Below are positions 17,183 to 25,836 of a stretch of 64,000 nucleotides of DNA, piece by piece. The notes beneath the pieces were generated by a model, which saw only the letters and a list, made by a program, of their open reading frames with translations, had not been told where the DNA came from and did not search any database. Position 1 is the first letter of the stretch, and each line of letters begins with the position of its first letter. Location: the NCBI GenBank assembly GCA_965276825.1, contig OZ255630.1, positions 2,666,001 through 2,730,000 on the forward strand, in the 5' to 3' direction. This stretch comes from G965276765 sp965276825. GTDB lineage: Bacteria; Actinomycetota; Acidimicrobiia; Acidimicrobiales; Palsa-688. The position numbers and the translations under genes were made by a program.

Positions 17183-18934
17183 TCAGAAGAGGGTGGTGGC
17201 GTGCCTGGCGAAGTCGAGGACCGGCGAGCTCACGCCGGCGACGATGGTGAAGGCCACGCAGACGACCAGGCCGATGCCGACGGCGAGGGGGATCTCGATG
17301 GCGGTGTCGGACGGGGCCTCGAGGGTCAGGGTGGTCCCGGCCTCCTCCCCGTCGAGGGAGCGCACCGGGGCCAGGCCGGCGGTGAGGGTGCCGTCCACTT
17401 CCCCGCTGTCGGGTTCAGATGCGAGGCCGCCGGCCGGTTCGGCGCCGTCGGGCGGGGAGACATCGGGATCCGCGCCGTACATGAGCAGCCCGACGCGCAG
17501 GTAGAAGAATGCCGCCACCGCCGCGGCCAGCATGCCGATGATGGCGAGGGGGTACTGACCACGGGACACGGCCGCCTCGATGACGTAGAACTTGGCCAGG
17601 AAGCCGCTGGTGAAGGGCACGCCCGCCTGGGCCAGCAGGAAGATCAGCATGGCGAAGGCCAGCGCCGGCTTGCGCCGCCCGAGGCCCCGGATGGCGCCGA
17701 GGTCGTTGCGGGCCTCGCCCCGACCCTGGATGAGGGCGACCACGGCGAAGGACCCGGCGATGATGAACGTGTAGGTGAACAGGTAGAACAGCGAGGCGGC
17801 GATGCCCCGGCTCGACGCCGCCTGCACGCCGATCAGGACGTAGCCGGCCTGGCTCACCGACGAGTAGGCGAGCATCCGCTTGAGGTCCTGCTGCACGATG
17901 GCCAGCACCGAGCCGACGACGAGGGTCAGGACGGCGATCAGCCACACCGCGGGGCGCCAGTTGGCCTGCTGGGACAGCACCGCCTGGTCGAGGAAGCGCA
18001 GCAGCCCGGCGAATCCGGCCGCCTTGGCCACCGCGGCCATGTACCCGGTGAAGGGGGTCGGTGCGCCCTGGTACACGTCGGGGGTCCAGAAGTGGAACGG
18101 CACCGCGGCCACCTTGAAGCCGAGGCCGACGATGACGAGCATGATGCCGGCGAGCAGCACGCCGTTGCCGGTGATGCTCGTCCTGGCCAGGAAGCTGGCG
18201 ATGTCGCCGAACTGCGTGGATCCGGTGGCCCCGTACGTGAGGGCGATCCCGTACAGGAAGATGGCCGAGGAGAAGGCGCCGAGCACGAAGTACTTGATGC
18301 CGGCCTCGCCCGACTCCTCGCGCCGGCGGTGGTAGGCGGTCATCACGTAGAGGGCGATCGACATGATCTCGAGACCGAGGAAGAGCATGAGCAGTCCGGC
18401 GGACTCGGCCATGAGCATGGCGCCCGAACCGGCCATGAGCATCAGCACGTAGCTCTCGACGCCGTCGAGGCCCTCGCGTCGCAGGTAGCTGTCGCTGAAG
18501 AGCGCGCCGAGGACGGTGGCCACGCTGATCAGGAGGAGGAACAGCACGCTGAAGTGGTCGTAGGAGATCTGGCCGCCGACGGTCAGCTGGGGTCCGTGGC
18601 GGCTGACGTCGATCCACTCGACGACCGACACGACGCCGGAGCCGGCACCGACGAGGAGCGTGAGGAGGGGGTAGAGCCCGGGGCGGCTGCGCTTGGTCAG
18701 CACCGACGACACGAGCAGGAGGAGCAGCGCCCCGCCGGCGAGGATGAGGACGGGGGCGAAGCTGAGGTACTCGACGGGGATGTGGATCGACCCGTTGGCC
18801 GTGCACACCGAGGTCTCGCTGGCGTAGCGCCCGATGCACGCCGAGGTCGGGGCGGCCTGGTGCAGCGCCGCGGTGTGGGCGTGGGAGATGGGCGCGTGGG
18901 CGGCGAGGCCGGCGACGAGGGAGGAGGGGATCAC
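17183..18934 (-). CDS. nuoN: NADH-quinone oxidoreductase subunit N
   Basis: 583 residues from a GTG that overlaps the nuoM stop (GTGA). This is an antiporter-like membrane subunit of complex I with many helices. Conserved features are GLEIMSIALYVMTAYHRR, the broken-helix VKAA-type region FKVAAVPFHFWTPDVYQGAPTP with its functional Lys, and DLKRMLAYSSVSQAGYVLIG. It forms part of the proton-pumping arm. The C-terminus has an acidic, Gly/Ala-rich loop before the last helix. It is the last gene of the nuoA-N operon. Confidence 0.96.
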   Translation of the reverse strand: MIPSSLVAGLAAHAPISHAHTAALHQAAPTSACIGRYASETSVCTANGSIHIPVEYLSFAPVLILAGGALLLLLVSSVLTKRSRPGLYPLLTLLVGAGSGVVSVVEWIDVSRHGPQLTVGGQISYDHFSVLFLLLISVATVLGALFSDSYLRREGLDGVESYVLMLMAGSGAMLMAESAGLLMLFLGLEIMSIALYVMTAYHRRREESGEAGIKYFVLGAFSSAIFLYGIALTYGATGSTQFGDIASFLARTSITGNGVLLAGIMLVIVGLGFKVAAVPFHFWTPDVYQGAPTPFTGYMAAVAKAAGFAGLLRFLDQAVLSQQANWRPAVWLIAVLTLVVGSVLAIVQQDLKRMLAYSSVSQAGYVLIGVQAASSRGIAASLFYLFTYTFIIAGSFAVVALIQGRGEARNDLGAIRGLGRRKPALAFAMLIFLLAQAGVPFTSGFLAKFYVIEAAVSRGQYPLAIIGMLAAAVAAFFYLRVGLLMYGADPDVSPPDGAEPAGGLASEPDSGEVDGTLTAGLAPVRSLDGEEAGTTLTLEAPSDTAIEIPLAVGIGLVVCVAFTIVAGVSSPVLDFARHATTLF

Positions 18935-20688
18935 GAGGAATGGCCTCCCGTGGATGCGGCCACGGCGGCCGACGCCACGTGGCGGTGGTGGTGGCTCGAC
19001 GGGGCGAGGTCGGTGCGCAGCGTCGAGGAGTAGGCGGATCCGCCGTGGTGGTAGGTGACGACGGCGGCGCCCCGGCGGGAGGCCAGGGCCTGCAGGGCGG
19101 CCCGGCTGTCGACCTCCTGGCCTGCGGGCACGGCGTACACCTGGGTGGGCTCGCCCGGCTTGGGGATCTGCAGGCTGGGATCGGCGATCTGCACGTGGTT
19201 GATGAGGTGCCCGACCGCCGGGGTGACCCGCTCGAGGAAGGGCTTGGGGTACACACCGAGGAAGACCATGCCGACGAGGAGGGGGGCGATGGCCGCCAGC
19301 TCCCGGACCGAGATGTCGGTGACGGTGAGGTTGGCGCCTTCGGCCCGGCCCTGGAAGACCCGCTGGAAGGCCCAGAGCATGTAGATGGCGCCGGTGATGA
19401 TGCCGGTGGTGGCGACGATCGCCCACCAGCGGTGGGTGAGGAAGGTGCCGACCAGGACGAGGAACTCGCCGACGAAGCCGTTGAGGCCGGGGAGACCGAC
19501 CGCGCTCATGATCACCACGAGGGTCACCGCGGCGAGGACGGGGGCCGACTTCTGCAGGCCCCCGAGGTCGGAGAACCGGAGCGTGCCCCGCCGCTCGAAG
19601 ACCATCCCGACGACGAAGAAGAGGGCACCGGTGGTCAGGCCGTGGTTGACCATCTCGAGCACGCCGCCGGTGATGCCCTGGGTGCTGAAGGCGAAGATGC
19701 CGAGCACGATGAAGGCCACGTCCACGATCGACGCATAGGCGACGAGGCGCTTGTAGTCCTTCTGCACGATGGTGACGATGGCGCCGTAGACGATGCCGAG
19801 CGCCGCCAGGGTGAGCAGCACCGGGGCCAGCGTCGTGGCCGCGTGCGGCAGCAGGAAGATCCCGAAGCGCAGCAGACCGTAGGCGCCGAGCTTGAAGAGG
19901 ATGCCGGCGAGGATCATCGACGCCCCGGTGGGCGCCTGGGTGTAGGTGTCGGGCAGCCAGGAGTGGAACGGCACCAGCGGGGTCTTCACCGCAAAGGCGA
20001 TGGCGACGGCCACGAAGATCAGGTCCTGGTCGGTCGCCGGCAGGTCGTGGGCGTAGCGGGCCAGGGTCACCAGGTCGAAGGTCTGGTGGCCGCCGTTGTG
20101 CGGGGCGACCAGGAAGACCAGGGCGATGATCCCGACGAAGAGGAACGCCGATCCGGCGAAGGTGTAGATGAAGAACTTCATGGCGGCGAAGTTGCGCCTG
20201 GCCCCGCCCCACCCGGCGATGAGGAAGTAGCCGGGGACGAGGGTGATCTCGAACATCACGAAGAACAGGAACAGATCGAGGGACAGGAACGTCCCGACGC
20301 ACGCCGCTTCGAGCAGCAGCATCCACCCGACGAGGCGCTTGGCGCTGCCGCCGGCCCGGGGACCGAGCAGGGCCACCGGGAAGAGCAGCGAGGTCATGGC
20401 CACGAGGAACAGGGAGATGCCGTCGACCCCGACGTGCCAGTCGATGCCAAACTGCCCGATCCAGCCGTGGTTGGACACGAACTGGAAGCCGGCGTTGTGG
20501 AGGTCGAACTCGACGACCATGGTCGCCACCAGCGCCAGCTCGGCGGCCATCACGACGGCGCCGACGGTCTTGGCCAGCTGGGCCTCCCGGCTGGCGGGCA
20601 GCAGGGCCACGACGGCCGCGCCGACGAGCGGCAGGAAGATGATGGCCGTGAGCAGCGGGAAGCCGATCGCTCCCGAGGTGGTGCCCAT
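18931..20688 (-). CDS. nuoM: NADH-quinone oxidoreductase subunit M
   Basis: 585 residues. The ATG at 20688 has GGGGAG five bases upstream and lies just after the nuoL stop. It is an antiporter-like proton-channel subunit: FFVMFEITLVPGYFLIAGWGG, AFAVKTPLVPFHSWLPDTYTQAP (functional Lys and His) and DYKRLVAYASIVDVAFIVLG are all present. After the last helix there is an unusual tail of about 80 residues ending in a His-rich stretch (SSHHHRHVASAAV) that standard NuoM lacks. The stop overlaps the nuoN start. Confidence 0.96.
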   Translation of the reverse strand: MGTTSGAIGFPLLTAIIFLPLVGAAVVALLPASREAQLAKTVGAVVMAAELALVATMVVEFDLHNAGFQFVSNHGWIGQFGIDWHVGVDGISLFLVAMTSLLFPVALLGPRAGGSAKRLVGWMLLLEAACVGTFLSLDLFLFFVMFEITLVPGYFLIAGWGGARRNFAAMKFFIYTFAGSAFLFVGIIALVFLVAPHNGGHQTFDLVTLARYAHDLPATDQDLIFVAVAIAFAVKTPLVPFHSWLPDTYTQAPTGASMILAGILFKLGAYGLLRFGIFLLPHAATTLAPVLLTLAALGIVYGAIVTIVQKDYKRLVAYASIVDVAFIVLGIFAFSTQGITGGVLEMVNHGLTTGALFFVVGMVFERRGTLRFSDLGGLQKSAPVLAAVTLVVIMSAVGLPGLNGFVGEFLVLVGTFLTHRWWAIVATTGIITGAIYMLWAFQRVFQGRAEGANLTVTDISVRELAAIAPLLVGMVFLGVYPKPFLERVTPAVGHLINHVQIADPSLQIPKPGEPTQVYAVPAGQEVDSRAALQALASRRGAAVVTYHHGGSAYSSTLRTDLAPSSHHHRHVASAAVAASTGGHSS

Positions 20689-20690
20689 CG

Positions 20691-22790
20691 TCAGCTCCCC
20701 ACCCTCGTCGCCGCGTAGATCAGGATGGCCGCGGCGCCCACGCCGATGCCGAGGGCGTAGTTGCGGACGTACCCGGTCTGGACCTTGCGCAGCTGGCGGC
20801 CCGTCGCCGCGGTCAGCCGGGCCAGCCCGTCGACCCCGCCGTTGACGACGGTGTCGTCGACGCCGAAGGCCAAGCCGTCGGCGCCCCACGTGGCCGGCCC
20901 CGACACGACTGCGGCCAGGCCCTCGTCGAGGTACCAGCCGTGACGGAGCACGGCCGGCTCGAGGGCGGGGCGCTCGACGACCCGCCAGGCCCGCAGCCCG
21001 GCGACGAGGCCGACGAAGGCCCACGCGGTGGTCACGATGCCGAGCACCCACTTGGTGCCGGTGGACACGTTGATCACCGGGGCCACGTTGGACGGGAAGA
21101 GGGGGGCCAGCCAGTGGTCGATGAGCTCGAGGTGGGCGAAGGGGGCGTTGAAGAACCAGCCGATCACGGCCAGCACCGAGAGGATGACGAGGGGGACGGT
21201 CATGACCAGCGGCGACTCGTGGGGCCGGCCTCCGTGGCCGCCGCTGGCCCCTTCGGCGCCGTGCCCGCCATTGGCCCCTTCGGCGCCGTGCCCGGCAGCA
21301 TCGTCGGCACCGGCGTGGACTCCGGAGCCTCCGCCCTCGACGTGGGCGTTCTCCGGCCCTTCGGGTGCCTCCTCGCCGGCCTCGGCGGAGCTGCCGCCGA
21401 CCGATGCCATGGCCGGCGCGTCGCCGGTGGCGGCGGTGCCGCCGTGCCGCGGCTCGTCCCATCGGGCCTGGCCGTAGAAGACCAGCCGCACCTGGCGGCT
21501 CATGTAGTAGGCGGTGAGCCCGGCGGTGAACGCGCCGATGGCCCACAGCGCCTTGTTGAAGTGCCAGGCCGCCTGGAGGATGGAGTCCTTCGACCAGAAG
21601 CCGTCGAAGGGTGGGATGCCGGACAGGGCGAGATACCCGATGATGAAGGCGGGGAACGTGATTGGGAGGTATTTCCTCAGGTTGCCCATGCGCTTCATGT
21701 CCTGCTCGTCGTGGAGGGCGTGGATCACCGACCCGGCGGCGAGGAAGAGCAGCGCCTTGAAGAAGGCGTGGGTCACCATGTGGAACAGGCCGGCGCTGTA
21801 GCTGCCGGACCCCTCCCCGAGGAACATGTAGCCGAGCTGCGACAACGTCGAGTAGGCCAGCACCCGCTTGATGTCGTTCTGCGCGCAGGCGATGGTCGCG
21901 GCGAACAGGCAGGTGGCCGCGCCGATGATGGCGATGGTCAGCTGCGAGGTGTGGGAGAAGTGGATGATCGGCGCCGAGCGGGCCACCAGGTAGACCCCGG
22001 CGGTGACCATGGTGGCCGCGTGGATGAGGGCCGAGACCGGGGTCGGGCCCTCCATGGCGTCGGGCAGCCACATGTACAGCGGCAGCTGGGCCGACTTGCC
22101 CGCTGCGCCGAGGAAGAGCATGAGCCCGAGGGCGGTGGCCGTGCCGTTGTTGAGCGTGGCCCCGTGGTTGATGATCGGTTCGAGGACGTTGTGGTAGTTG
22201 AACGACCCGTAGTGCTGGAACAGCAGGTAGAGGGCGATCATGAAGCCAAAGTCGCCGACGCGGTTGGTGACGAACGCCTTCTTGGCCGCCACCGCGGCGG
22301 TCTCCCGGTCGAACCAGAAGCCGACCAGGCCGTAGGAGCAGAAGCCGACGCCCTCCCAGCCGAGGAAGCTGAAGAGGTAGTTGTCGGCCATGACCAGGGT
22401 GACCATGGAGAACAGGAACAGGTTGAGCAGGAAGAAGAACCGGGGGAAGGACGGGTCGCCCTTCATGTAGCCGATCGAGTAGAGGTGGATCAGGCTGCCG
22501 ACGCCGGTGACGAACAGGCCCATCATGATCGAGAGCTGGTCGACCTGGAGCCCGAAGCTGACGTGCAGGCCGCCGACGGGGATCCAGGTGAAGATGGTCT
22601 TGTCGACGCTGCGGGCGCTCCCGGTCCTGCCGAGCAGGGTGATCCAGCACACCAGGGTGGCGGCGAAGGCCCCGAAGGACAGGACGGTGGCGACGATCCC
22701 GGCGAGGGGGTCGCCGAGCCTGCGCCCGCCGAAGAGGAGGACGAGCGCGCCGAGGAGGGGCGCGGCGAGGATGACGTAGGCGGCGTTCAA
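20691..22790 (-). CDS. nuoL: NADH-quinone oxidoreductase subunit L
   Basis: 699 residues, the largest membrane subunit and distal proton channel. Hallmarks are FFLLNLFLFSMVTLVMADNY, FLGWEGVGFCSYGLVGFWF, GKSAQLPLYMWLPDAMEGPTP and DIKRVLAYSTLSQLGYM. Between the core and the C-terminal lateral-helix region (about residues 437-520) lies an extra Gly/Ala/Glu/His-rich loop with a repeated nine-residue unit (GHGAEGANG). NuoL is usually about 610-650 residues, so the loop accounts for the extra length. It lies between nuoK and nuoM with gaps of a few bases. Confidence 0.96.
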   Translation of the reverse strand: MNAAYVILAAPLLGALVLLFGGRRLGDPLAGIVATVLSFGAFAATLVCWITLLGRTGSARSVDKTIFTWIPVGGLHVSFGLQVDQLSIMMGLFVTGVGSLIHLYSIGYMKGDPSFPRFFFLLNLFLFSMVTLVMADNYLFSFLGWEGVGFCSYGLVGFWFDRETAAVAAKKAFVTNRVGDFGFMIALYLLFQHYGSFNYHNVLEPIINHGATLNNGTATALGLMLFLGAAGKSAQLPLYMWLPDAMEGPTPVSALIHAATMVTAGVYLVARSAPIIHFSHTSQLTIAIIGAATCLFAATIACAQNDIKRVLAYSTLSQLGYMFLGEGSGSYSAGLFHMVTHAFFKALLFLAAGSVIHALHDEQDMKRMGNLRKYLPITFPAFIIGYLALSGIPPFDGFWSKDSILQAAWHFNKALWAIGAFTAGLTAYYMSRQVRLVFYGQARWDEPRHGGTAATGDAPAMASVGGSSAEAGEEAPEGPENAHVEGGGSGVHAGADDAAGHGAEGANGGHGAEGASGGHGGRPHESPLVMTVPLVILSVLAVIGWFFNAPFAHLELIDHWLAPLFPSNVAPVINVSTGTKWVLGIVTTAWAFVGLVAGLRAWRVVERPALEPAVLRHGWYLDEGLAAVVSGPATWGADGLAFGVDDTVVNGGVDGLARLTAATGRQLRKVQTGYVRNYALGIGVGAAAILIYAATRVGS
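21245..21294. repeat. 27-bp period repeat inside nuoL
   Basis: A 23-base block at 21245-21267 recurs exactly at 21272-21294, a 27-base period, coding two GHGAEG(A/S)xG units of the extra NuoL loop. The period is a multiple of three, so the frame is kept. Confidence 0.85.
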
Positions 22791-22797
22791 GGCGGCG

Positions 22798-23103
22798 TCA
22801 GCCCTTCAGGATGTGGACGTCGTCGGCGGTCGCCTCCGAGCGGCGGCGGAAGATGGCCACGATCAGGCCGAGCCCGACCACGACCTCGGCGGCCGCCACC
22901 ACCAGCACGAAGAACACCGTGGCCTGACCCCCCACGTCGTTGAGGGTCCTGGCGAAGGTCACGAAGGTCAGGTTGACCGCGTTGAGCATCAGCTCGACGC
23001 ACATGAACATCACGAGGATGTTGCGCCGGATGAGCAGACCCGTCGAGCCCATCCCGAACAGCACCGCCGCGAGGACGAGGTACCACGCCGAGGGAACCGT
23101 CAT
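22798..23103 (-). CDS. nuoK: NADH-quinone oxidoreductase subunit K
   Basis: 101 residues, standard length. It has three predicted membrane helices and the two conserved acidic residues of NuoK: Glu in MFMCVELMLNAVNL and Glu in VVAAAEVVVGLGLIVAIFRR. Both lie in the proton path next to the quinone-side subunits. The ATG overlaps the nuoJ stop by four bases, so the two are coupled. Confidence 0.96.
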   Translation of the reverse strand: MTVPSAWYLVLAAVLFGMGSTGLLIRRNILVMFMCVELMLNAVNLTFVTFARTLNDVGGQATVFFVLVVAAAEVVVGLGLIVAIFRRRSEATADDVHILKG

Positions 23104-23792
23104 CTCGGCCCCCCCTCTCCTGATGGTTCGGCGGACTCGTGAGCCTTCGGCGCGGTGGTCACCTTGGCCTGCTCCTCGGCGGACATCTCCCCGGCCGCCG
23201 GCTGGCGCCGCCTGGCCAGCACGACTGCGGCGACGATGGCGATGACCAGCAGGGCCGAGGTCATCTCGAAGGGCAGCAGGTAGCGGGTGTAGATGCTCTG
23301 CCCGAGAACCTGGACGTTCTCCGAGCCGGTGCCGTTGACCCGGCCGGTCACCGAGCGGTCGCCGGTGGTCCAGTTGGACACCCGGGAGAGGCTGAGGAGC
23401 AGGGCCAGGGTGACCACGCCGAGGATGGCGGCGATCGGCTTCTGGCCCCGGAAGGGCTCCTTGCCGATGGCCTCACGCCGGTCGACGCCGAGAAACATGA
23501 TCACGAAGAGGAACAGGATGACGATGGCCCCGGCGTACACGATGATCTGCACCACGGCGAGGAAGTCGGCCGACTGGTCGATGAACTCCACGGCGACGCC
23601 GAAGAGGGTCACGACCAGCATCAGCGCGCAGTGCACCGGGTTGCGCAGGATGATCACCCCGATCGCTCCGGTGAGGATCAGGCCGGCACCGACGACGAAG
23701 ACCGCCCACGCCGAGCCGTGGGCCAGGCGCACACCACTCGACTCGGTGGCGACGGCGACCGTGGCCAGCGGGGCGGACAGGGCGGCGAGCAT
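23100..23792 (-). CDS. nuoJ: NADH-quinone oxidoreductase subunit J
   Basis: 230 residues, a membrane subunit with about five helices. The signature is ALMLVVTLFGVAVEFIDQSADFLAVVQIIVYAGAIVILFLFV, quoted here only as the span at about residues 55-95. The part facing the cytoplasm after the last helix is a polar tail of about 35 residues. It begins directly after the nuoI stop and overlaps nuoK. Confidence 0.95.
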   Translation of the reverse strand: MLAALSAPLATVAVATESSGVRLAHGSAWAVFVVGAGLILTGAIGVIILRNPVHCALMLVVTLFGVAVEFIDQSADFLAVVQIIVYAGAIVILFLFVIMFLGVDRREAIGKEPFRGQKPIAAILGVVTLALLLSLSRVSNWTTGDRSVTGRVNGTGSENVQVLGQSIYTRYLLPFEMTSALLVIAIVAAVVLARRRQPAAGEMSAEEQAKVTTAPKAHESAEPSGEGGPR

Positions 23793-24566
23793 CTAGAGGC
23801 CCTGCCCCTCGTTGTTGGTCTGGGTGCCGGGCACCGGAGGGGTCGGCGTCACGCCGGTCCTGGTGGGGCGCTCGCCGCTCACGCCGATGCCGCGGAAGGC
23901 GGCCGACGCGATCTCACGCAGTGACATGTCGTTGTCGGCGGCCACGTCCGCGCTCTCGGGGTCCGACTGGCCCGGCTGGGCCGGGCGCACGCCGTAGCCG
24001 AGCTCGCCGGACCAGAGCGGCTTGCCCTCCATCGCGGCCGAGCCGGCCGGTCCGGTCGCCCGGACCCACGCCGAGGTGTTGCGGTCGTCGCCCGGCTTCC
24101 AGTCCTCCCACGGCATCTGCTGGGGCCGGCCTTCGTCGTCGACCAGCAGCTCGGCCTTGGTGTAGATGGCGTCGTCGCGGTTGGTGAAGGAGAACTCGAA
24201 CATCTTGGACTCGGTGATGGCCTCGGTCGGGCAGGCCTCCACGCACAGGTCGCAGTGGATGCAGCGCAGGAAGTTGATCTCGTAGACGAACCCGTAGCGC
24301 TCGCCGGGCGACACCGGGGCATCGGGCGGGTTGTCGGCGCCGCGCACGTAGATGCAGCTGGCCGGGCAGACTCCGGCGCACAGCTCGCAGCCGATGCACT
24401 TCTCCATGCCGTCCTCGTAGCGGTTGAGCACGTGGCGGCCGTGGAAGCGCTCCGGCTTGGGCCGCTTCTCCTCCGGGTACTGCACGGTGACCTTGGGCTT
24501 GAAGGGCAGCTTGCCGGTGACGACGAAGCCCTTGAAGAAGTTGACGAACCCGTCCAGGGAGCTCAT
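23793..24566 (-). CDS. nuoI: NADH-quinone oxidoreductase subunit I (two [4Fe-4S] clusters)
   Basis: 257 residues from the ATG at 24566, preceded by GGGGGA. The two ferredoxin cluster motifs are intact: CIGCELCAGVCPASC and CIHCDLCVEACPTEA, carrying clusters N6a and N6b that pass electrons toward NuoB. The N-terminal amphipathic start (SLDGFVNFFKGFVVTGK) is typical of the actinobacterial form. A polar C-terminal extension of about 80 residues follows the second cluster domain. The reading frame is open upstream, but those codons have no ribosome site. Confidence 0.96.
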   Translation of the reverse strand: MSSLDGFVNFFKGFVVTGKLPFKPKVTVQYPEEKRPKPERFHGRHVLNRYEDGMEKCIGCELCAGVCPASCIYVRGADNPPDAPVSPGERYGFVYEINFLRCIHCDLCVEACPTEAITESKMFEFSFTNRDDAIYTKAELLVDDEGRPQQMPWEDWKPGDDRNTSAWVRATGPAGSAAMEGKPLWSGELGYGVRPAQPGQSDPESADVAADNDMSLREIASAAFRGIGVSGERPTRTGVTPTPPVPGTQTNNEGQGL

Positions 24567-24627
24567 TGGTCCCCCTTCGAAGCGATGGCGGCCCAACCTG
24601 CGCTCATCGGCTCGCTCGCGAGGTCGC

Positions 24628-25836
24628 TCACGGGGCACCTCCCGCCACGTCGGCCGGTGTCGCCGCGCTCACCATCAGCTCCTCACGCTGGGCCTCGAGG
24701 CTGCTGGCCCCGCGCCCGACGTCGATGGCCCGCAGCAGCAGCGTGAAGCCGAGGAGGCTGACGCCGACGCTGGCCAGGCCCCACCACTCCGACACCTGGA
24801 AGCCGGCGTCGATCATCAGCATGGCCAGGGCGAGGGGGATGAGGCGCTTCCAGGCCAGCTCCTGGAGCTGGTCGTAGCGCATGCGGGGCAGGGTGGCCCG
24901 GATCCACACGAAGATGTAGAGGATGATCAGCACCTTGAGGGCAAACCAGAACGGACCGATGGTGTTGCCGGCGATGGCCGGCCCGTCGGGTCCGCCCAGC
25001 CACAGCGTGGTGATGATCGCTGCGCCGGTCACCAGGTTGGCGTACTCGGCCAGGTAGAAGAAGGCGAAGCCGATCGAGGAGTACTCCAGGTTGAAGCCGC
25101 CGGCCAGCTCCTCCTCCGCCTCGACCAGGTCGAACGGCGCCCTGGTCATCTCCGCGGTCAGCGCGATGCAGAACAGGAAGAACGGGATGAAGCCGGTCCT
25201 GATGATGTTCCAGTGGACGAGGAACGACCCGTGCTGCGCGGTCCAGATGGCGCTGGTGTGCAGGGAGCCGGTCTCGAGCACGACCGAGGCGACGGTCAGC
25301 CCGAGCACCGCCTCGTAGGAGACCATCTGGGCGCTGGCCCGCACCGAGGCCAGCAGCGGGTACTTGGAGCCCGACGACCAGCCGGCGAGCATGACGCCGT
25401 AGACGGCCACCCCGGAGGTGGCCAGCACCAGCAGGATGCCGAACGGCGGGTCGACCAGCTGCAGGCGGGTCTGGTGACCGGCGATGGTGATGGTGCCACC
25501 GAAGGGCACGACCGAGAAGGCCACGAAGACGGGCACCAGCGCGATGTACGGAGCCGCCTTGTACACCCACTTGTCCGCCCTGACCGGGACGAACGCCTCC
25601 TTGAAGAACAGCTTGGTGCCGTCAGCCAGTGACTGCAGCCAGCCGCCGGGGCCGGCCCGGTTGGGTCCGTACCTGACGCCCAGCCAGGCCACCGCCTTGC
25701 GCTCGTACATGACCATGAACAGCACCGACACGAGGGCGATGGCGAACACGGCGACGGCCTTGACGATCAGGATGATCCACACGGCCAGATCGAGGCCGTG
25801 GGCGAACACCGGGTCGCCGACGTAGGACAGCAGCAT
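24628..25836 (-). CDS. nuoH: NADH-quinone oxidoreductase subunit H
   Basis: 402 residues, a membrane subunit forming much of the quinone chamber. Conserved parts include YERKAVAWLGVRYGPNRAGPGGWLQ, the charged loop around EAEEELAGGFNLEYSS, and IRATLPRMRYDQLQELAWK. GGAGG lies nine bases before the ATG. The start shares one base with the nuoG stop (TGATG). A polar tail of about 25 residues follows the last helix. Confidence 0.96.
   Translation of the reverse strand: MLLSYVGDPVFAHGLDLAVWIILIVKAVAVFAIALVSVLFMVMYERKAVAWLGVRYGPNRAGPGGWLQSLADGTKLFFKEAFVPVRADKWVYKAAPYIALVPVFVAFSVVPFGGTITIAGHQTRLQLVDPPFGILLVLATSGVAVYGVMLAGWSSGSKYPLLASVRASAQMVSYEAVLGLTVASVVLETGSLHTSAIWTAQHGSFLVHWNIIRTGFIPFFLFCIALTAEMTRAPFDLVEAEEELAGGFNLEYSSIGFAFFYLAEYANLVTGAAIITTLWLGGPDGPAIAGNTIGPFWFALKVLIILYIFVWIRATLPRMRYDQLQELAWKRLIPLALAMLMIDAGFQVSEWWGLASVGVSLLGFTLLLRAIDVGRGASSLEAQREELMVSAATPADVAGGAP

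Noticed and set aside
17415..19256. Long open frame across nuoN and nuoM
   Set aside because: Arg/Pro/His-rich translation without motifs. The nuoN and nuoM frames have conserved membrane helices and motif residues.
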